Shown here piece by piece: positions 34,802 to 46,900 of a stretch of 64,000 nt of DNA. Origin of the DNA: Scolanthus callimorphus (lineage: Eukaryota > Cnidaria > Anthozoa > Actiniaria > Edwardsiidae); contig CM066919.1 of NCBI GenBank assembly GCA_033964015.1, positions 21,020,146 through 21,084,145 of the forward strand, in the 5' to 3' direction. Each line of letters begins with the position of its first letter. The stretch's first letter is position 1. The translations under genes were made by a program, and so were the position numbers. The notes beneath the pieces were generated by a model that saw only the letters and a program-made list of their open reading frames with translations, was not told where the DNA came from and made no database searches.

Positions 34802-35502
34802 TTAAGGTTACTGAGAACCTTCGCGCACGTGTTCAAAAAAAATCATACACGTCCTTAGTTTAACCAAAACATATCAACCTATATATCGTTGGAAAGCTTA
34901 TAGAATGGACTAGCGAACTATGGCAAAAAGAAATATTTTTTCATAATTAGAATTTTTTTAAGGTTTTATTAAAAATTCGGGTGTATGATTTTCAAGAGCT
35001 ATCGCCGCCGAACTGCTCGACCTTGACTCCCAAGTAACACATTGTTTTAATCCTTAAAGGTGTTTCTCAAAAACCGTGTCTGCGTTTTTAAAATTTTGCT
35101 TTGTTCAAAAGTTATCGAACTTTTCAATTTCGAAGGTCAAATTTTGTAGATTTTTCACGCTCTAAAAATTTTAAAAATTCATAACTGTTGAACTAAACAA
35201 AATTTAAAAAATCGCAGACACGGTTTTTGAGAAACACATTTAAGGATTAAAACAGTATGTTACTTGGGAGTCATGGTCCAGCAGTTCGACAGCGTTAGCT
35301 CGTGAAAATAGCACACCAAAATATTTAATCAATGCTTTTAAAAAAATTACAGGTATCAATAAGTGATTTCTTTTTGCCATAGCCCGCTAGTCCATTCTAT
35401 AAGCTTTCCAACGATATATAGGTTGACATATTTTGGTTAAACTAAGGACGTGTATGATTTTTTTTTTCGAACAACGTGCGCGAAGGTTCTCAGTAACCTT
35501 AA
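34802..35502. mobile_element. 701-bp fully palindromic element bounded by TTAA, copy 1
   Basis: TTAAGGTTACTGAGAACCTT at the left end is perfectly inverted at the right (AAGGTTCTCAGTAACCTTAA). Both halves are inverted copies over about 340 bp, meeting near 35160 in an A/T-rich core. TTAA at both ends fits a piggyBac-type target site, though TTAA could also be part of the terminus. A second copy starts at 63338. Confidence 0.85.
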
Positions 35503-37858
35503 TGTGGTGTTGAAAAGCCAGATCCGGTTCCAATATTGATTCTTTGTAAAAATCTACTTTGTCCAATATTTTTCAATCCATTTAAAAAGAAAAAGAAACA
35601 ACCGGAAACGATAAAACACGCAGAGTAACCTCTAGAATAAACTCACATTTTGCAACAAAATTTGACCCGCCTCATCAGAAACTGATTAAACCGGGTTTTA
35701 AATTATGTTTCGCTTTAGTTTTTGTCCCCAAAACTTTGAAGCAATTTTCCCAGCAGATTATTGTTTGAACATTTTCCCAGTGAGTTAAAGAAGGGGCTGC
35801 GAAACAGATGTTTTGCGGAATACGTTCCGTGTTATGCACCTGACTATACCCTCAAGCTGTCCTTAAAGAATGCCCCTTCACCGTAAAGTCTATCTCACGA
35901 ATAAACGTGAGTGTGGCCTTAGAAATTGAACAAGGAGAAAATTCAGTACTTAGCTGAGCATTACGAAGATGTATTACTTGGTCATTAATCCTTCAAAAAT
36001 TCCCTTCTTGAAGAGCCAGGGGCCGGGCAGGGGCTGGTAGGGCTATAGCGTTACCCTTTTCCCGAAATCATCATACATTTCTTGTATTTAGCCCTCTACT
36101 TTCGTGATACATTCTTCCTTATCAGCCCCACCACTTGAACACATGCTCCGCGGCTCTTGAGAGTCTCGTTTTTTTAGATACAGCCTTTTATCCTCCAGAC
36201 GCCAGCAAACTGAGCAACACAGAAGCTTTTAGACTGCCTTCGAGAGGACACAAGAGTCACAAGTGCCTAAAGCCTAGTTCTTGTCTCCACGTTTGAGTTA
36301 TAGCATGACAAATAACAGCTAAATGGCTTGCCAAAATGCATGTTGCTCATTTACACTATTCTGCCTTGTGTTTGGATGTCAAGAAAATTCAAAATTACTA
36401 GAGTCATATTTTATGTGGCAAGAGGCTTTTGAGACCATTTTATTTTTAGCAGCACAAAGTGTCGAAAACGCCCTCCACCTTGGCGCAAAGGGTTCCTCGT
36501 CGAGGTTTTTCGTATTTCCAAAAATAAGGCCACTGAAAGAAAATCCATCAACACATCAACACTGGAAAGACCCCCTACAAATGAGTAAAACTGCAAAGTT
36601 TCAGAGCAAAAATATTTATAAATTGGGACAATAACGCTCGTCAAAGTATGTAAATTTTATGTTAAAATAGTTCGAGTGAGCCAACAATTTTGCTTACTCG
36701 GTAGGCAAGATTTTCTGTTAACCGAACAAACCCACGCAAGTTTTTTCGAGCCATTTTCGCGAACCTCTTGGAGGAAACTTTTTTGGGAATTTCACTACGT
36801 GTCTTTTTTAATCTTCTTTGAAGAATCTTGTTTGTGAGAATGTTTTGTCCCTGAAATAAGAAAGTTGCCTAATACTTTTTTGTAATGCTTGCGTGCTTTT
36901 AGGTTGACTCTGACAGAAAGAATTATTAGAAGCCGTTGTACGTTATTTTAACTGTGATGAGTGATAAAGTTTTCAAGGGATTGCTTTACTATTGTAATTA
37001 TTTAGCTATCTGTTTTCTGTCTCATTTTAGTCTTAAACTTTTCCGCATTTTACGATCTATTACCTATTTAGTCCCCGCCTTTCACCGGATCACATTATTC
37101 TATTTCCGCACTGATCGATAAAGCCAGCGAAAAGAGTCAGCAAAGTAAACATTTTATAAACGAAAAGTTCGAGAAAAGTGTTGGAACGTTTCGTTTTACT
37201 GTGTATCTGTAAATTGCGTCGCGAACCCGAGTCAACCTCTCGATGCCCAAAAGATGTTAGATGTTACTCATTGAATTTGGTAAAACCAAAACGGAATTCC
37301 CATTGGAGCCTATATTTTTTTAATTTAAAAGTTGAAACAAAATTAGTGCAAACACATTTGCTGTCAATTTAAGTCCACTATGCTTTCCCCGTGTTAAATA
37401 AGAACATCAAAATTCATTCAGTGTTTGATGTTATTAGAATTGGTTTCTTTTCACAAGATGTTGAAAACTGTTCCACAAAAGATTGCAATGCAATGCAAAT
37501 GACCTTTGCTACACGATTTTTGTCAACTGCTTACTTGAACTGCTATTCCTTATGTTGAAAACGTTTTAATAATAATAATAATAATATTGATAATAATAAT
37601 AAAATGACAATAATAATAATAATAATAATTTATTTATCCACGTAAAAAAACACCTAGGAGAAGAAATTCATATGTATACATAGCTATTTACAAATAACTA
37701 TTTACAAGTATATATATATATATATATATTTAGAAAATAACACCTATGTTGTATTGTGAATGTGCGCATTCTGATTGGTTAAAAAGCGTGTTTGTAAGAG
37801 ACCTGAGAAACACGATTGTTACGCAATGCTGTCGCGCGTGTGTATGTTATTTTCTAAA

Positions 37859-38044
37859 AGCAATAAAAATACTTTCTGCGTGCTCTCTGGTTTCTTACAA
37901 ACACTCGAGGAATGTTGGTCGAACTGATAAAACTTGAAAGACACTCGCCTTCGGCTCGTGTCTTTCAAGTTTTGATTAGTTCTCCCAACATCCCCCTCGT
38001 GTTTGTAAGAAAGCAGAGAGCACGCAGAAAGTACTTTTATTGCT
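37859..38044. mobile_element. Foldback MITE, 186 bp
   Basis: AGCAATAAAAATACTTTCTG...GTGTTTG-type arms are inverted (ACGCAGAAAGTACTTTTATTGCT at the right). The centre reads ACTTGAAAGACACTCGCCTT followed by its complement, a tight inner hairpin. Confidence 0.75.
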
Positions 38045-38154
38045 TAAATATATATATAAATATAGTTCATCACAATCATCTGCACTACATTAAACAGGGT
38101 CCCATTTCTCGAAACAGCCGAGAATGGATGCTGCTGACACAGGCTCTTTAATAG

Positions 38155-38505
38155 AAACATTTAATAGTTTTTCGTTTTCCTTTCTACCCTGCAGAACTTC
38201 CTATTCGTGGATATTTATAGTGTTACGTCTCAAAAAAGAATTTTTGATTTCGTTTAAACCCTCAAAATGACGAAAAATCACCCGAAAAGTCTCGGATGGC
38301 AGCTTCTCCCGAAAACTTTCCATTGTTTTTCACCCGAGTTTTTCGGGTGCCCGAAATACTGGTTAAACTAACGTAATTCTATAAATACTATAAAATATAT
38401 AAATGACCACGAATAGTCAATAGGGAGTTCAAGACTATTCAAATCAGCAGGGTAGAAAAGAAAACGAAAAACTGTGGGATCATTCTATTAAAAATTTCAA
38501 AACAA
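38155..38505 (+). mobile_element. MITE with GTTTTTCGTTTTC termini, copy A
   Basis: The left end GTTTTTCGTTTTCCTTTCTACC is inverted near 38455-38472 (GGTAGAAAAGAAAACGAAAA). The flanking words TGGGATCATTCTATTA extend the termini. The core TTTTTCACCCGAGTTTTTCG is shared, in opposite orientation, with copy B at about 45077-45440. Ends are approximate. Confidence 0.65.
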
Positions 38506-39018
38506 AGTTATAATAAAAATACGCGGGTGTTTCTAACTCTGTAATTATTCTATTAATTCCGTGCTGCGCGGATGCCGGAAATGAGAAAGATGAAAAACAA
38601 AACGTTGACTTTTTTTTTGCGTTGGCAATGTTGGACAATCGCTACCGAATATGAATTTGAAATTCATAACGGCCGAGATACAGATAATTTCACAGTACTT
38701 GCAATTTTGCCGGCCAGCAGTTAAAGGGACCGAGGGATCGGTGCTGAGGAACAGATCCATTCTGCGCCAATTGAACTATGGTCTCTGTTCACCCTAGAAT
38801 CCTGGAGGCCTATCTCTGCTTGGAGAAAAGAATAATTCCTTGGAGCCCTAAATCCCCCCTACCCTGGGTACCAGAGTCTCCAAGCTTCACTCCCGTTTAC
38901 AAAATCGAGCCTCTGGTAACCAGGGTAAATCCCCCCAACAGCGGCACTGGAGCTCCGAAAGTTTCTCATTGGCTCCCTGTGGCCTAACCCTTTAGGGGTC
39001 TGACTTGTAGGTACCATT

Positions 39019-39407
39019 AAAGGGGCAGTGTCACGATTTTGAGGCAAATTTAGGTTGCTTAAATGTAGTCAAATTCAAGTGAAACGAGCAAAATAACCAT
39101 CTAGGTTTGTTAAATAACCTTTCAACTGCTAGATGAACACAAATTTGAAGTACTTTCGTGTGTTGTCGAGCGGATGGAATTGGATTACGAAATGATATTT
39201 TTGATTTCTGTTCAGGCTGAACAGTTTTCAAACTTGGAAATTTGATAGCGAAAGCTATAAACTCCTTAAAATGATGCCTATATAATACAAGTTTCAGTTC
39301 CTTTTTCTTTATAACACTAAATAATAGTATAATGTAGGATTCTGAGATGTTTATGTAGATCACTGGTCTTATTTTATAAAATTTTGTTGAAACACCCGTG
39401 ACACAGC
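39019..39407 (+). mobile_element. Element with AAGGGGCAGTGTCACG termini, copy 1
   Basis: The left AAGGGGCAGTGTCACGATTT and the right region GTTGAAACACCCGTGACAC are imperfectly inverted. Interior words such as CAGGCTGAACAG and GAGCGGATGGAATTGGATT recur inverted at 57584-57906. The family is about 320-390 bp long, without coding capacity. Confidence 0.6.
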
Positions 39408-40394
39408 CTCTCGCCCCTACTGAAGAAATACAACATAGACAATGGTGATTTTGTTCGACCACCTGCGATATTTTGATTTGGGTTTCCATTTTGTTAAAAC
39501 GAATGTAAAATTATATATTGTGAAATCAATTTTGGGCTATTATGTTGCGTAATCTTTAAAGAAAAAAAAAAAATCCATATGGCTAAGTCAGTTGTACTGT
39601 TACTACTTCAAAATCAAGCCTGGATGACGTGCACTGTAACACATATATGGAAACACTTCAAATTTCGAGAGCTGTACATGTAATTTCTTGACAGATGCCC
39701 CGAAGCTTAATAACGCTGAATTCTACATCCTGATAGGGAATTAGCAGATTCCTCTCATTGATATTTATAGTTTGTCTCATTTGGAAAACTTAACTTGAGG
39801 ACGTTAAGTATCCCTGTCAGATTATAGAAAAACTCTTACGAATGCGTACATATTTTTCAGTGATTTTGCGGTTTTTTTACTTTCACGCGCGGCCTCTCCC
39901 AAAGCGCGGCATAACCTAGATTGCCCTTGTAATATTACTTTGTTTATTCCTTTCTACTTAGCGTAGCCTGTAGGCTGGCGGGTCTCCAACTGTGGTAGCC
40001 TCCGTTGCGTGGAAACGAAAGGCATTGCAAGAGTGGAAAATGCCTGATAGATAAGCCGTTCTGGTGAATCATGTTTTCTATCTCAAAACAAAGACTTGAG
40101 TGGATGCAAATGTCTCCAAAGCCTTAAGATGTCTAGGAAGTTTTTTGGGAGCGAGTGTATTAAATTGTTTAGCATACAAGAAAACCTTTTTTTATCTCTT
40201 TATTACTACATTTAGTTACACATCTAACATTATTTTTGCTTAATTTAAGGTTGTGCCTTACTGCTTGCTCCTGTACACATTGTGATGAAATTCGAAGTAC
40301 GAGCTTTTAGAGTTTTGTCAAAATCATTTGTTCAGGCTTGTTCGATTATATTTGGTTATAAATATGAGATTTTATGTTGAGCGATTCTTACAAA

Positions 40395-41372
40395 CTAACA
40401 CCAAAAGAGGTTCTTCAGCTCCCTTCTAAAGTCCGTTTTCATCACAGCATACACAAAGAAATTTGGAGCGGAATTTAAATTCCTTGTCAGCGCGACCATT
40501 GTCGTCTCGATTACCGACGGTTTACAGGTTGGAATCAAGTAATGACATGTCAACCAGTACTGGAATAGCAAATTACAGAGCAGAAATACCAAAACCACGA
40601 TTCCAACGGCTGCTAAGTCCCGGTTTCTATTCACTTTCGATCGTTTTCGCTCCAGTTTATCGGTCTCCGAAGTCGTCGATGAATTCTGCGAATTGGACTC
40701 CAAGGCGAAGTTTGATTCTTGCGCTTCAATCTGCGTACGGTGTTTTCTGATGATCACCAAGATCCTAGCATATGCGTACACCATAAACACATTGGGGAGA
40801 ATAGTAAATAAGACTGTATAGATTACATTGTACTCAAATACTGCGATTTCCTGGTTGTATTGAATGTACATCAAGTCTGGGATTTCGGCGGCCGTCGGGA
40901 GTACCCAAGCAAAGATGATTAAAATCAGCGAGACGACGTCGCTCGAGAATTTGATGTGTGTAAACGGGTGTACGATTGCTATATAGCGGTCCAGAGTCAA
41001 GAGGCATAAGTTCGCCGCGGAGTAATTCAGGAAAAGTTTGAGAAAAAACGTGATAAAAGACCATGTTTCCCTTGTGCATGTTGTCACATAGATGCAAACT
41101 AATCGCGCCGGTGCATTGAATGCGCCGACGCAAAAATCCGCGACCGCCAGTGACATTAGAAATCGCCCATTTGGTGAGCGCTGCCACAGTAAATAGGGTC
41201 GCGCGCTCAGTACAAAAATCACAATTCCGTTACCGACAATAGTTATCAGAGCTAAAAGTCCGTGAACGATCCAAAACCAAGTCGGATAGCGATTGGAGAA
41301 ACTTGCAATGGCGTTCTCATCCGGGGAAGACGTGCTTAGCTCCCCGCTCCAGTTTCCAGTTCCATTCAACAT
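40395..41372 (-). CDS. Orphan class A (rhodopsin-like) G-protein-coupled receptor, intronless
   Basis: A 325-residue seven-helix receptor, presumably in the plasma membrane; the ligand is unknown. Two N-glycosylation sequons (N3-G-T, N7-W-S) mark the outside. TM1 has GN (47-48), TM2 LAVAD (75-79), TM3 ends in LDRYIAIVHP (127-136), TM4 has W156, a Ser-rich third inner loop spans about 215-250, and TM7 is NSAPNFFVYA (300-309) followed by the helix-8-like KTDFRRELK. Oddities: the NPxxY motif reads N-F-x-x-Y, the TM6 CWxP is replaced by CNLL, and the second outer loop (about 163-182) has no cysteine, so the usual disulfide to TM3 cannot form. Single-exon amine/adenosine/opsin-like orphan receptors are numerous in cnidarians; I cannot place this one in a subfamily. 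Confidence 0.9.
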   Translation of the reverse strand: MLNGTGNWSGELSTSSPDENAIASFSNRYPTWFWIVHGLLALITIVGNGIVIFVLSARPYLLWQRSPNGRFLMSLAVADFCVGAFNAPARLVCIYVTTCTRETWSFITFFLKLFLNYSAANLCLLTLDRYIAIVHPFTHIKFSSDVVSLILIIFAWVLPTAAEIPDLMYIQYNQEIAVFEYNVIYTVLFTILPNVFMVYAYARILVIIRKHRTQIEAQESNFALESNSQNSSTTSETDKLERKRSKVNRNRDLAAVGIVVLVFLLCNLLFQYWLTCHYLIPTCKPSVIETTMVALTRNLNSAPNFFVYAVMKTDFRRELKNLFWC

Positions 41373-41683
41373 GTTTCGAGACTCTCGGTAAATATGTCAG
41401 TGCAGTTTTTACTTTTCTTTCCCACCAACAGTCTAGAGCTTAATTATTGCGTTGTTGAGTTCAGCTCCGCTATCAGTTCAGTGAAAAGCAATACCTTTTT
41501 CTTTCCCGGTTGCAGAGCGTAATCAGTCTTTAACCACTAGATTCCGCCGTCCAATTATTGCGACATAATTTCCCAGGTATCCAGATATCTTTCAAACGGA
41601 AGAGATCCACAGTTTTCTGTAAGTCCTTTTTTTCTATGAGCGAAGTCAGTTTTTTTTTCTTTTAATGAGTAAACCTGTTCACG

Positions 41684-41743
41684 ACTTACCCGAGTCTGAT
41701 TACTCATTTCCCTTGAGTTCGCCTCCCAGCGCGCCCTTTTATA
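41684..41743 (-). promoter_or_regulatory. TATA promoter and 5' splice donor upstream of the GPCR
   Basis: On the minus strand CTATAAAAGGGCGCGC places a consensus TATA box at 41736-41743. About 50 nt downstream, ACTCGG|GTAAGTCG (donor at 41684-41689) is a strong 5' splice site. This fits a short non-coding first exon spliced to the coding exon that starts at or above 41372. The matching acceptor was not clear. Confidence 0.55.
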
Positions 41744-42984
41744 GCCGGTCATCTAATTCATCTCAGTTTTATTATTTATTATATTGCCATCTGCTTTTAT
41801 CCAAACTCATGCATATGCAATTCCTTGCAATTTAATGTATCTAGGGAGGCTTTAAACAGCAGCTAATCGGATATCTTAACAAGATTAGACTGTTCGGATA
41901 TTGAGTCGAGTAGCTGCCTCTCGAATTCTACTTTAGAATTGACAATGCCAATGTTCTGACAATGTCCTACGCTAGCTTTCATCCCAAGTACTTTGTTGTT
42001 AATAAAGTTAACACAATATACTTCAAAGGCAAGTAATGAGTTTATCAAACCTTATTGCTTGATATTAGCTTTCGCCAATCACAAAAAAGCGTTATGAAAT
42101 GTTTTCGTAAAAAAAGTAGAATTTCCTAAAGTGCTTTTCAATTTTGTTTATCTTTTCGTCTCCTGTGAATATATTTTCTTGTTTATAGCTACAAGGTGTT
42201 TCAGTTGCAATGATAAGTTCATTAATTATGATAACGAACTTACGTTCCTCCTTAACTGTTATCATATCTACCTAAAAAAATTAAGATTGTAAGATAGTAG
42301 AAAACTCGCGTATCGCTGCAGACTGCAACACTGGATGTATATCCATTTATCTGTTTATCTCGACAATATACCGCGCTTCGAAGTGAATCAACCAACCCCT
42401 CGGGGTTCCCTAATATACTTTGATGACTAACACGCTTATTCATTACCTAACATAGAAGCTCTTCTGTTTAGAAAGAAATTCTTCATTACCGCCGTATTAA
42501 GGATGTCATTTTTCACGATCTCATTAGTGTTTTTTATTACTAATTTGTCATACAATACACAACGTTTCACATGTTCATTTATGCAGCTCTTTTATCTATT
42601 CCATTGCCAAGATGAGGGTTGGGCCGCTAAGATGACAATTTAAAATCAACCTTCACGCCCGTATAGTTGCTGATATGTGCCAAATAAAGTTAGAAAATAA
42701 AATAGAATGAAAAAAGTTCAAGGGACCCTGTCAAGCAACTGCGCAGCTGTTCTGCGCATCTCTCAAATCAGAGAAGTCTCCCCGTAACATCAATTGCCAG
42801 TGAAGGCTAAAAACCTTGAAAACCATCGGTTTTAATCTCGCTGTTTCTCTGATAGGATGGTCTATTAGTTTTGCTGATGAATCAGAGTGATTTCTCCTGG
42901 AGCATGCGTGTATGTTAGGCTCCCTTTAAGAATTAATCTCAAAAATTAGGTTATTGAAAAAAAGTCTGTAATAAAGAGTTTTTC

Positions 42985-43368
42985 TTAGACCCCGTCCACT
43001 TCAAACGAAAACGGATACTTTTTGCTCCGTTTTCAAAAAGATTTGCGTCCACACTTATCGTTTTCGTATCGTTTTCGCCCGTCCACACTACAACGCGTAT
43101 CCGTACGAAAAAATAAGCTCAACGCATGCGCATTTCGATCTGTCGACCCGCGGAATTGGTCGGGTTTGCTGTGGTGACGTCATCGTTTTCACATAACATC
43201 GTTTTCACCCGTCTACACTAGAAAACAGCGTTTTGAAACAGCTCCGTTTTCAAATCAGCGTTTTCGGATTGATCCGTTTTCGGTGTTGTAGTGTGGACGA
43301 TAGCCGTATCCGGAGCAAAAAGTATCCGTTTTCGTTTTTGAAAACAGCGTAGTGTGGACGGGGTCTTA
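42985..43368. mobile_element. MITE with TTAGACCCCGTCCAC termini
   Basis: TTAGACCCCGTCCACTT is inverted at the right (GTGTGGACGGGGTCTTAG). Subterminal AAACGAAAACGGATACTTTT is mirrored by AGTATCCGTTTTCGTTTTT. The interior is filled with CGTTTTC/GAAAACG words, about a dozen, likely protein-binding subterminal repeats. Non-coding. Confidence 0.8.
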
Positions 43369-43507
43369 GTGTCAGAGGAAACCCTGAGATTTTCGATAAT
43401 TTGGCCACACGCTATCTATAATAGCATATTTTCAGATCTCAATAACTTAACGTCTGGTACACTCTCCAACGCCAAACTGCGCATTTTCGTGGGCCATCAG
43501 CAAAGCA

Positions 43508-43605
43508 GTTCCCAAGGTCTTCTGGGTAATATTCAAGATGGCGGGCAGAGTGACTCGCCATTGACTCGCCATCTTCTTGAACATTACCCAGAAGACCCTG
43601 GGAAC
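43508..43605. mobile_element. 98-bp hairpin element
   Basis: GTTCCCAAGGTCTTCTGGGT...CAAGATGGCG is mirrored by CGCCATCTTCTTG...ACCCAGAAGACCCTGGGAAC. The loop is a doubled GACTCGCCATT. It carries a YY1-like AAGATGGCG word in each arm. Confidence 0.75.
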
Positions 43606-43941
43606 CAGGTTGGTCCGATAGGTTTCACGAACCCTTTAATTTGCGAGATGTTTTTGGTTGCTAAGGTAGATTGACCAGACGACAAGGAACTCTCATATAT
43701 TTTATCGTTTAAAAATTTGATTGACAGACGCCATTACGCAGATAAGAAATAGAGTTGAAACGGTAGTATAAGGCTAAGAAAAGTATTCCCAGTAAGTATT
43801 CCTTATTTTAATACTTCTGTTTGTTTGTTTTCAATCTGGCCATGAGAGCTTCTTCCAGCCACAAATGTGCATCACATTTATTCCCTGCGACTTTCTCAAA
43901 GCGCGCAGAGTGCAAAATCAGTTTAAACCAGTCCATATCTT

Positions 43942-46900
43942 TTATCCGTCCCAGCTGGTGAACCGACTAAGAAACCGTGCGAGGTAACCAGTTAAACCAC
44001 CAGGTTTTCCATTCTTAATGGCATTCAAATCTAGGAATGGCTTCCGGCAGATCGGGCAATTGACGCTGAAAAAAAAACAATATATATCTAACGCTGTATG
44101 AACAAGTTTGCAAGGGAAAAGTCATTACGGTAGAGTGTTCTTTGTCGCGCGTGATGTGTCCTCCATATTTACATGAAAATATTGACAGAAAATTCACTTC
44201 CATCCCCCTGGGCCCCTAAACAGAAACCCATCCAAAACTCTATAGACAAAATATAGGTACAAATATATGCGCACGAAAACTAGGAAAAACCGTAACCGAG
44301 GCAGAATTAGCCATTGCATGATCTAAATTACCGCCTCATGCTGGGACGGGCATGTTATGTATTCTTATTAATAGGAAAAAGAAGTGGTTTTGCTTGTTGG
44401 TGTTAAAATTGGGAAATAATTTCGAGAATGGCCACTGGTTTTAGAGAATGTATTTTACATTATTATTTATAGATTTATTCCATGTATTATGAATATCTAG
44501 ATAGATTTGTATATTTTTTATTTATACTGATGTGATACCGGAATTGGTTTTATCAGTTAATGAAGTAGATGCAGATGAGAATTGGGGTTGAAAACCCTAA
44601 AACGTCGAGTGAGAACTCGTTTTTCGCAAATTAGTTATTGCAATCATCGTGAAGACGTATCCCAAGAAAACAAGCAATGTCGACACTTTTACAAATAACG
44701 TACCAAAGCGGTTTTGGTAATAATTAGCGTAAATTTTGAACAACTTTTAGGGTCATAATTTATCGCCGCATGCATCAGTTATTTTTTTAGGGTGTTTTTA
44801 TGATTTTTCGACGAGCATGCAAAGCACCCCTATCACTTTACCCGGAAGAACTTCCCCCTGGGCCTTCTTCTCTTTCACGCACCTGCGACCGTTGATTATA
44901 ATATGCCTTGCGCACTCGCTATGGCACTTGTGACTGCATGGAAAGATTATACAGCCCGAGAAGACCTCCTAAAATATGGACAATGATAAGTAGTTAGATC
45001 AGGAAGTCGTAAATATAACCAGAATACAAGTAAGTTGTAACATTGCAATTAGAAACGTGCTTCGCAAACAGAGGTGTGAAATTTTTATGGATTAATCAAA
45101 AAGTTTTTTTGTTTTCTTTTCTACCCTGCTGATTTGAATAGTCTATAACTCCCTTTTCCTGGTTATTTCTATTCTATAGTATTTATAGAATTAAGTTAGT
45201 TTAAACCGAACTTTTCGGGCACCCGAAAAACTCGGGTGAAAAACAATGGAAAGTTTTCGGGAGCAACTGACCTCCCGAGACTTTTCGGATGATTTTTCGT
45301 CGATTTGAGGGTTTGAATGAAATCGCAAATTTCTTTTTTGAGACGTGAACAGTATACATATTCACGGATAGGGAGTTGTAGAGTATTTGAATCATCAGGG
45401 TAGAAAAGAAAACGAAAAACTTTGGGATCAATCTATTACGATTTCAAAACAAACTTTTCGGGCCCGAGAATTCTCGGGCGTTTCGAAAAACGGGCGCCAG
45501 GCCTCCAAAACTAATGGAAATAACCGAGTTATTTCACTTTCCAACAGATACCTAGCCTGCGAAAGCCGATACCACTTATATTAGCACTCGTCTAAAGACA
45601 CTTGCGCAACGAGGCGTCTGCGCGCCCAAGCCAAACATTCCATACTGATGACGTATTTTGACCCAAATTGGTCAAAAGTATTACGTCGCCAGTTTGACAT
45701 TTAATTTTAGTATAGCATACAAAGCATTTTATTGCAAGCAATTCAAAAAAGACGAAAAAAAGAAGCCACAAAGTTAAATTGGCCGCGTAATTCTTTTGAC
45801 CAGATCTAGGTCAGAATACGTCATCAATATGGAATGTTTGGCTTGAGCGCGCAGACGCCTCTTTGCGAGAGTTCGCAGGCTAACAGATACCGTACCAGGA
45901 AAAATCTGAATTGCATAATTGGATTCGGCGCATCAAACAAACCACGTTTGAACGGGCCAAACCAAAAAGTTAAACTGCTCCCATTCATTTGCTTTCTTGC
46001 AGAATGAAGCCAAAAAGGTACCTTGTGACGTCACCCCGCACTAAGTTATAGCACCAAATATTAAGTTCGTTCAGTTTTATCACTATCTATGTTAAAAATT
46101 AGCTTGCCTTAAATAGATTAAAGCAATTTAAGGCACATTTTGCGTTTTGGGGGGCTAGCCCCAAGCCCATTTCGAATCCCAGGCATTAGTGCTTGACTAG
46201 ATTGAGTTGCCGGCCCTGGTGCTGTCTCGACTCAACCTGAAAAGCCACTTAGTGATAATGACTATGGCGAGCTAGATCTCGAAAAATGGGTAGAATTTAG
46301 CCGAAAAAATATACAAATACACGGATACTTTCAATGCTAAACGAAAAATATGTAAGCCAGTGACAGTGCTTCCTTTAAAGGTAGATACGCCCCTGGCTGC
46401 AAGAAAGCGACAAATTTGGAAAATAATTTCTTCGCCGTGCGTGAGTCTATACAGCTTTCGTTTACTTTCGTTAATTGTCCAGAGATGGAATTTTTGCGCC
46501 CCAGATAGTTCGCAACGCCATGACTGTTGCATACTTAACTCGCTTATCATAACTTGTCATAGGCTTGAGGGGATGGGCGGGCCAGAGGTGATTGTCCCCC
46601 ATTTTTTGACATTTATTTCAATCAGCCCTGTGGCCAATCTCCCCTTACAGCGTCACTTTCTCTATCCCCTCGCCATCGAACCTTATTGTTTGAAACTTAT
46701 TTTTCGGGTTTCATACTTTATTTTAACTATGTATTTTTCTCTCACCTCCATGCAGACCCCACACAAATCATGGCCGCTGTTTTCTATGCACTTGTGATTC
46801 CTATAAAGTCTCTTATCCATACACATGTTGCAGACATCACAGTGGAAAGATCTGCTTTTGTGAGGCCTGAAATCGTTTGCAAAGATTTTAGTATACCATA

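Larger units (their letters stand above)
35503..40394. other. Gene-poor intergenic region
   Basis: No coding exon is supportable; a 103-codon open frame at 36323-36634 has no recognisable domain. It contains (AAT)n at 37566-37632, (TA)n at about 37710-37731, the foldbacks at 37859-38044 and 38155-38505, and an element at 39019-39407. 36000-37500 shows nothing I can name. Confidence 0.5.
41744..43941. other. Intergenic region between GPCR and CHY-RING genes
   Basis: No gene was seen. It holds the foldbacks at 42985-43368 and 43508-43605 and otherwise AT-rich unique sequence. AATAAA on the minus strand (TTTATT at 43877-43882) is about 60 nt past the CHY-RING stop codon and is its likely poly(A) signal. 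Confidence 0.5.

Noticed and set aside
36323..36634. 103-codon open frame
   Set aside because: No domain, no promoter or splice signals, in a gene-poor block.
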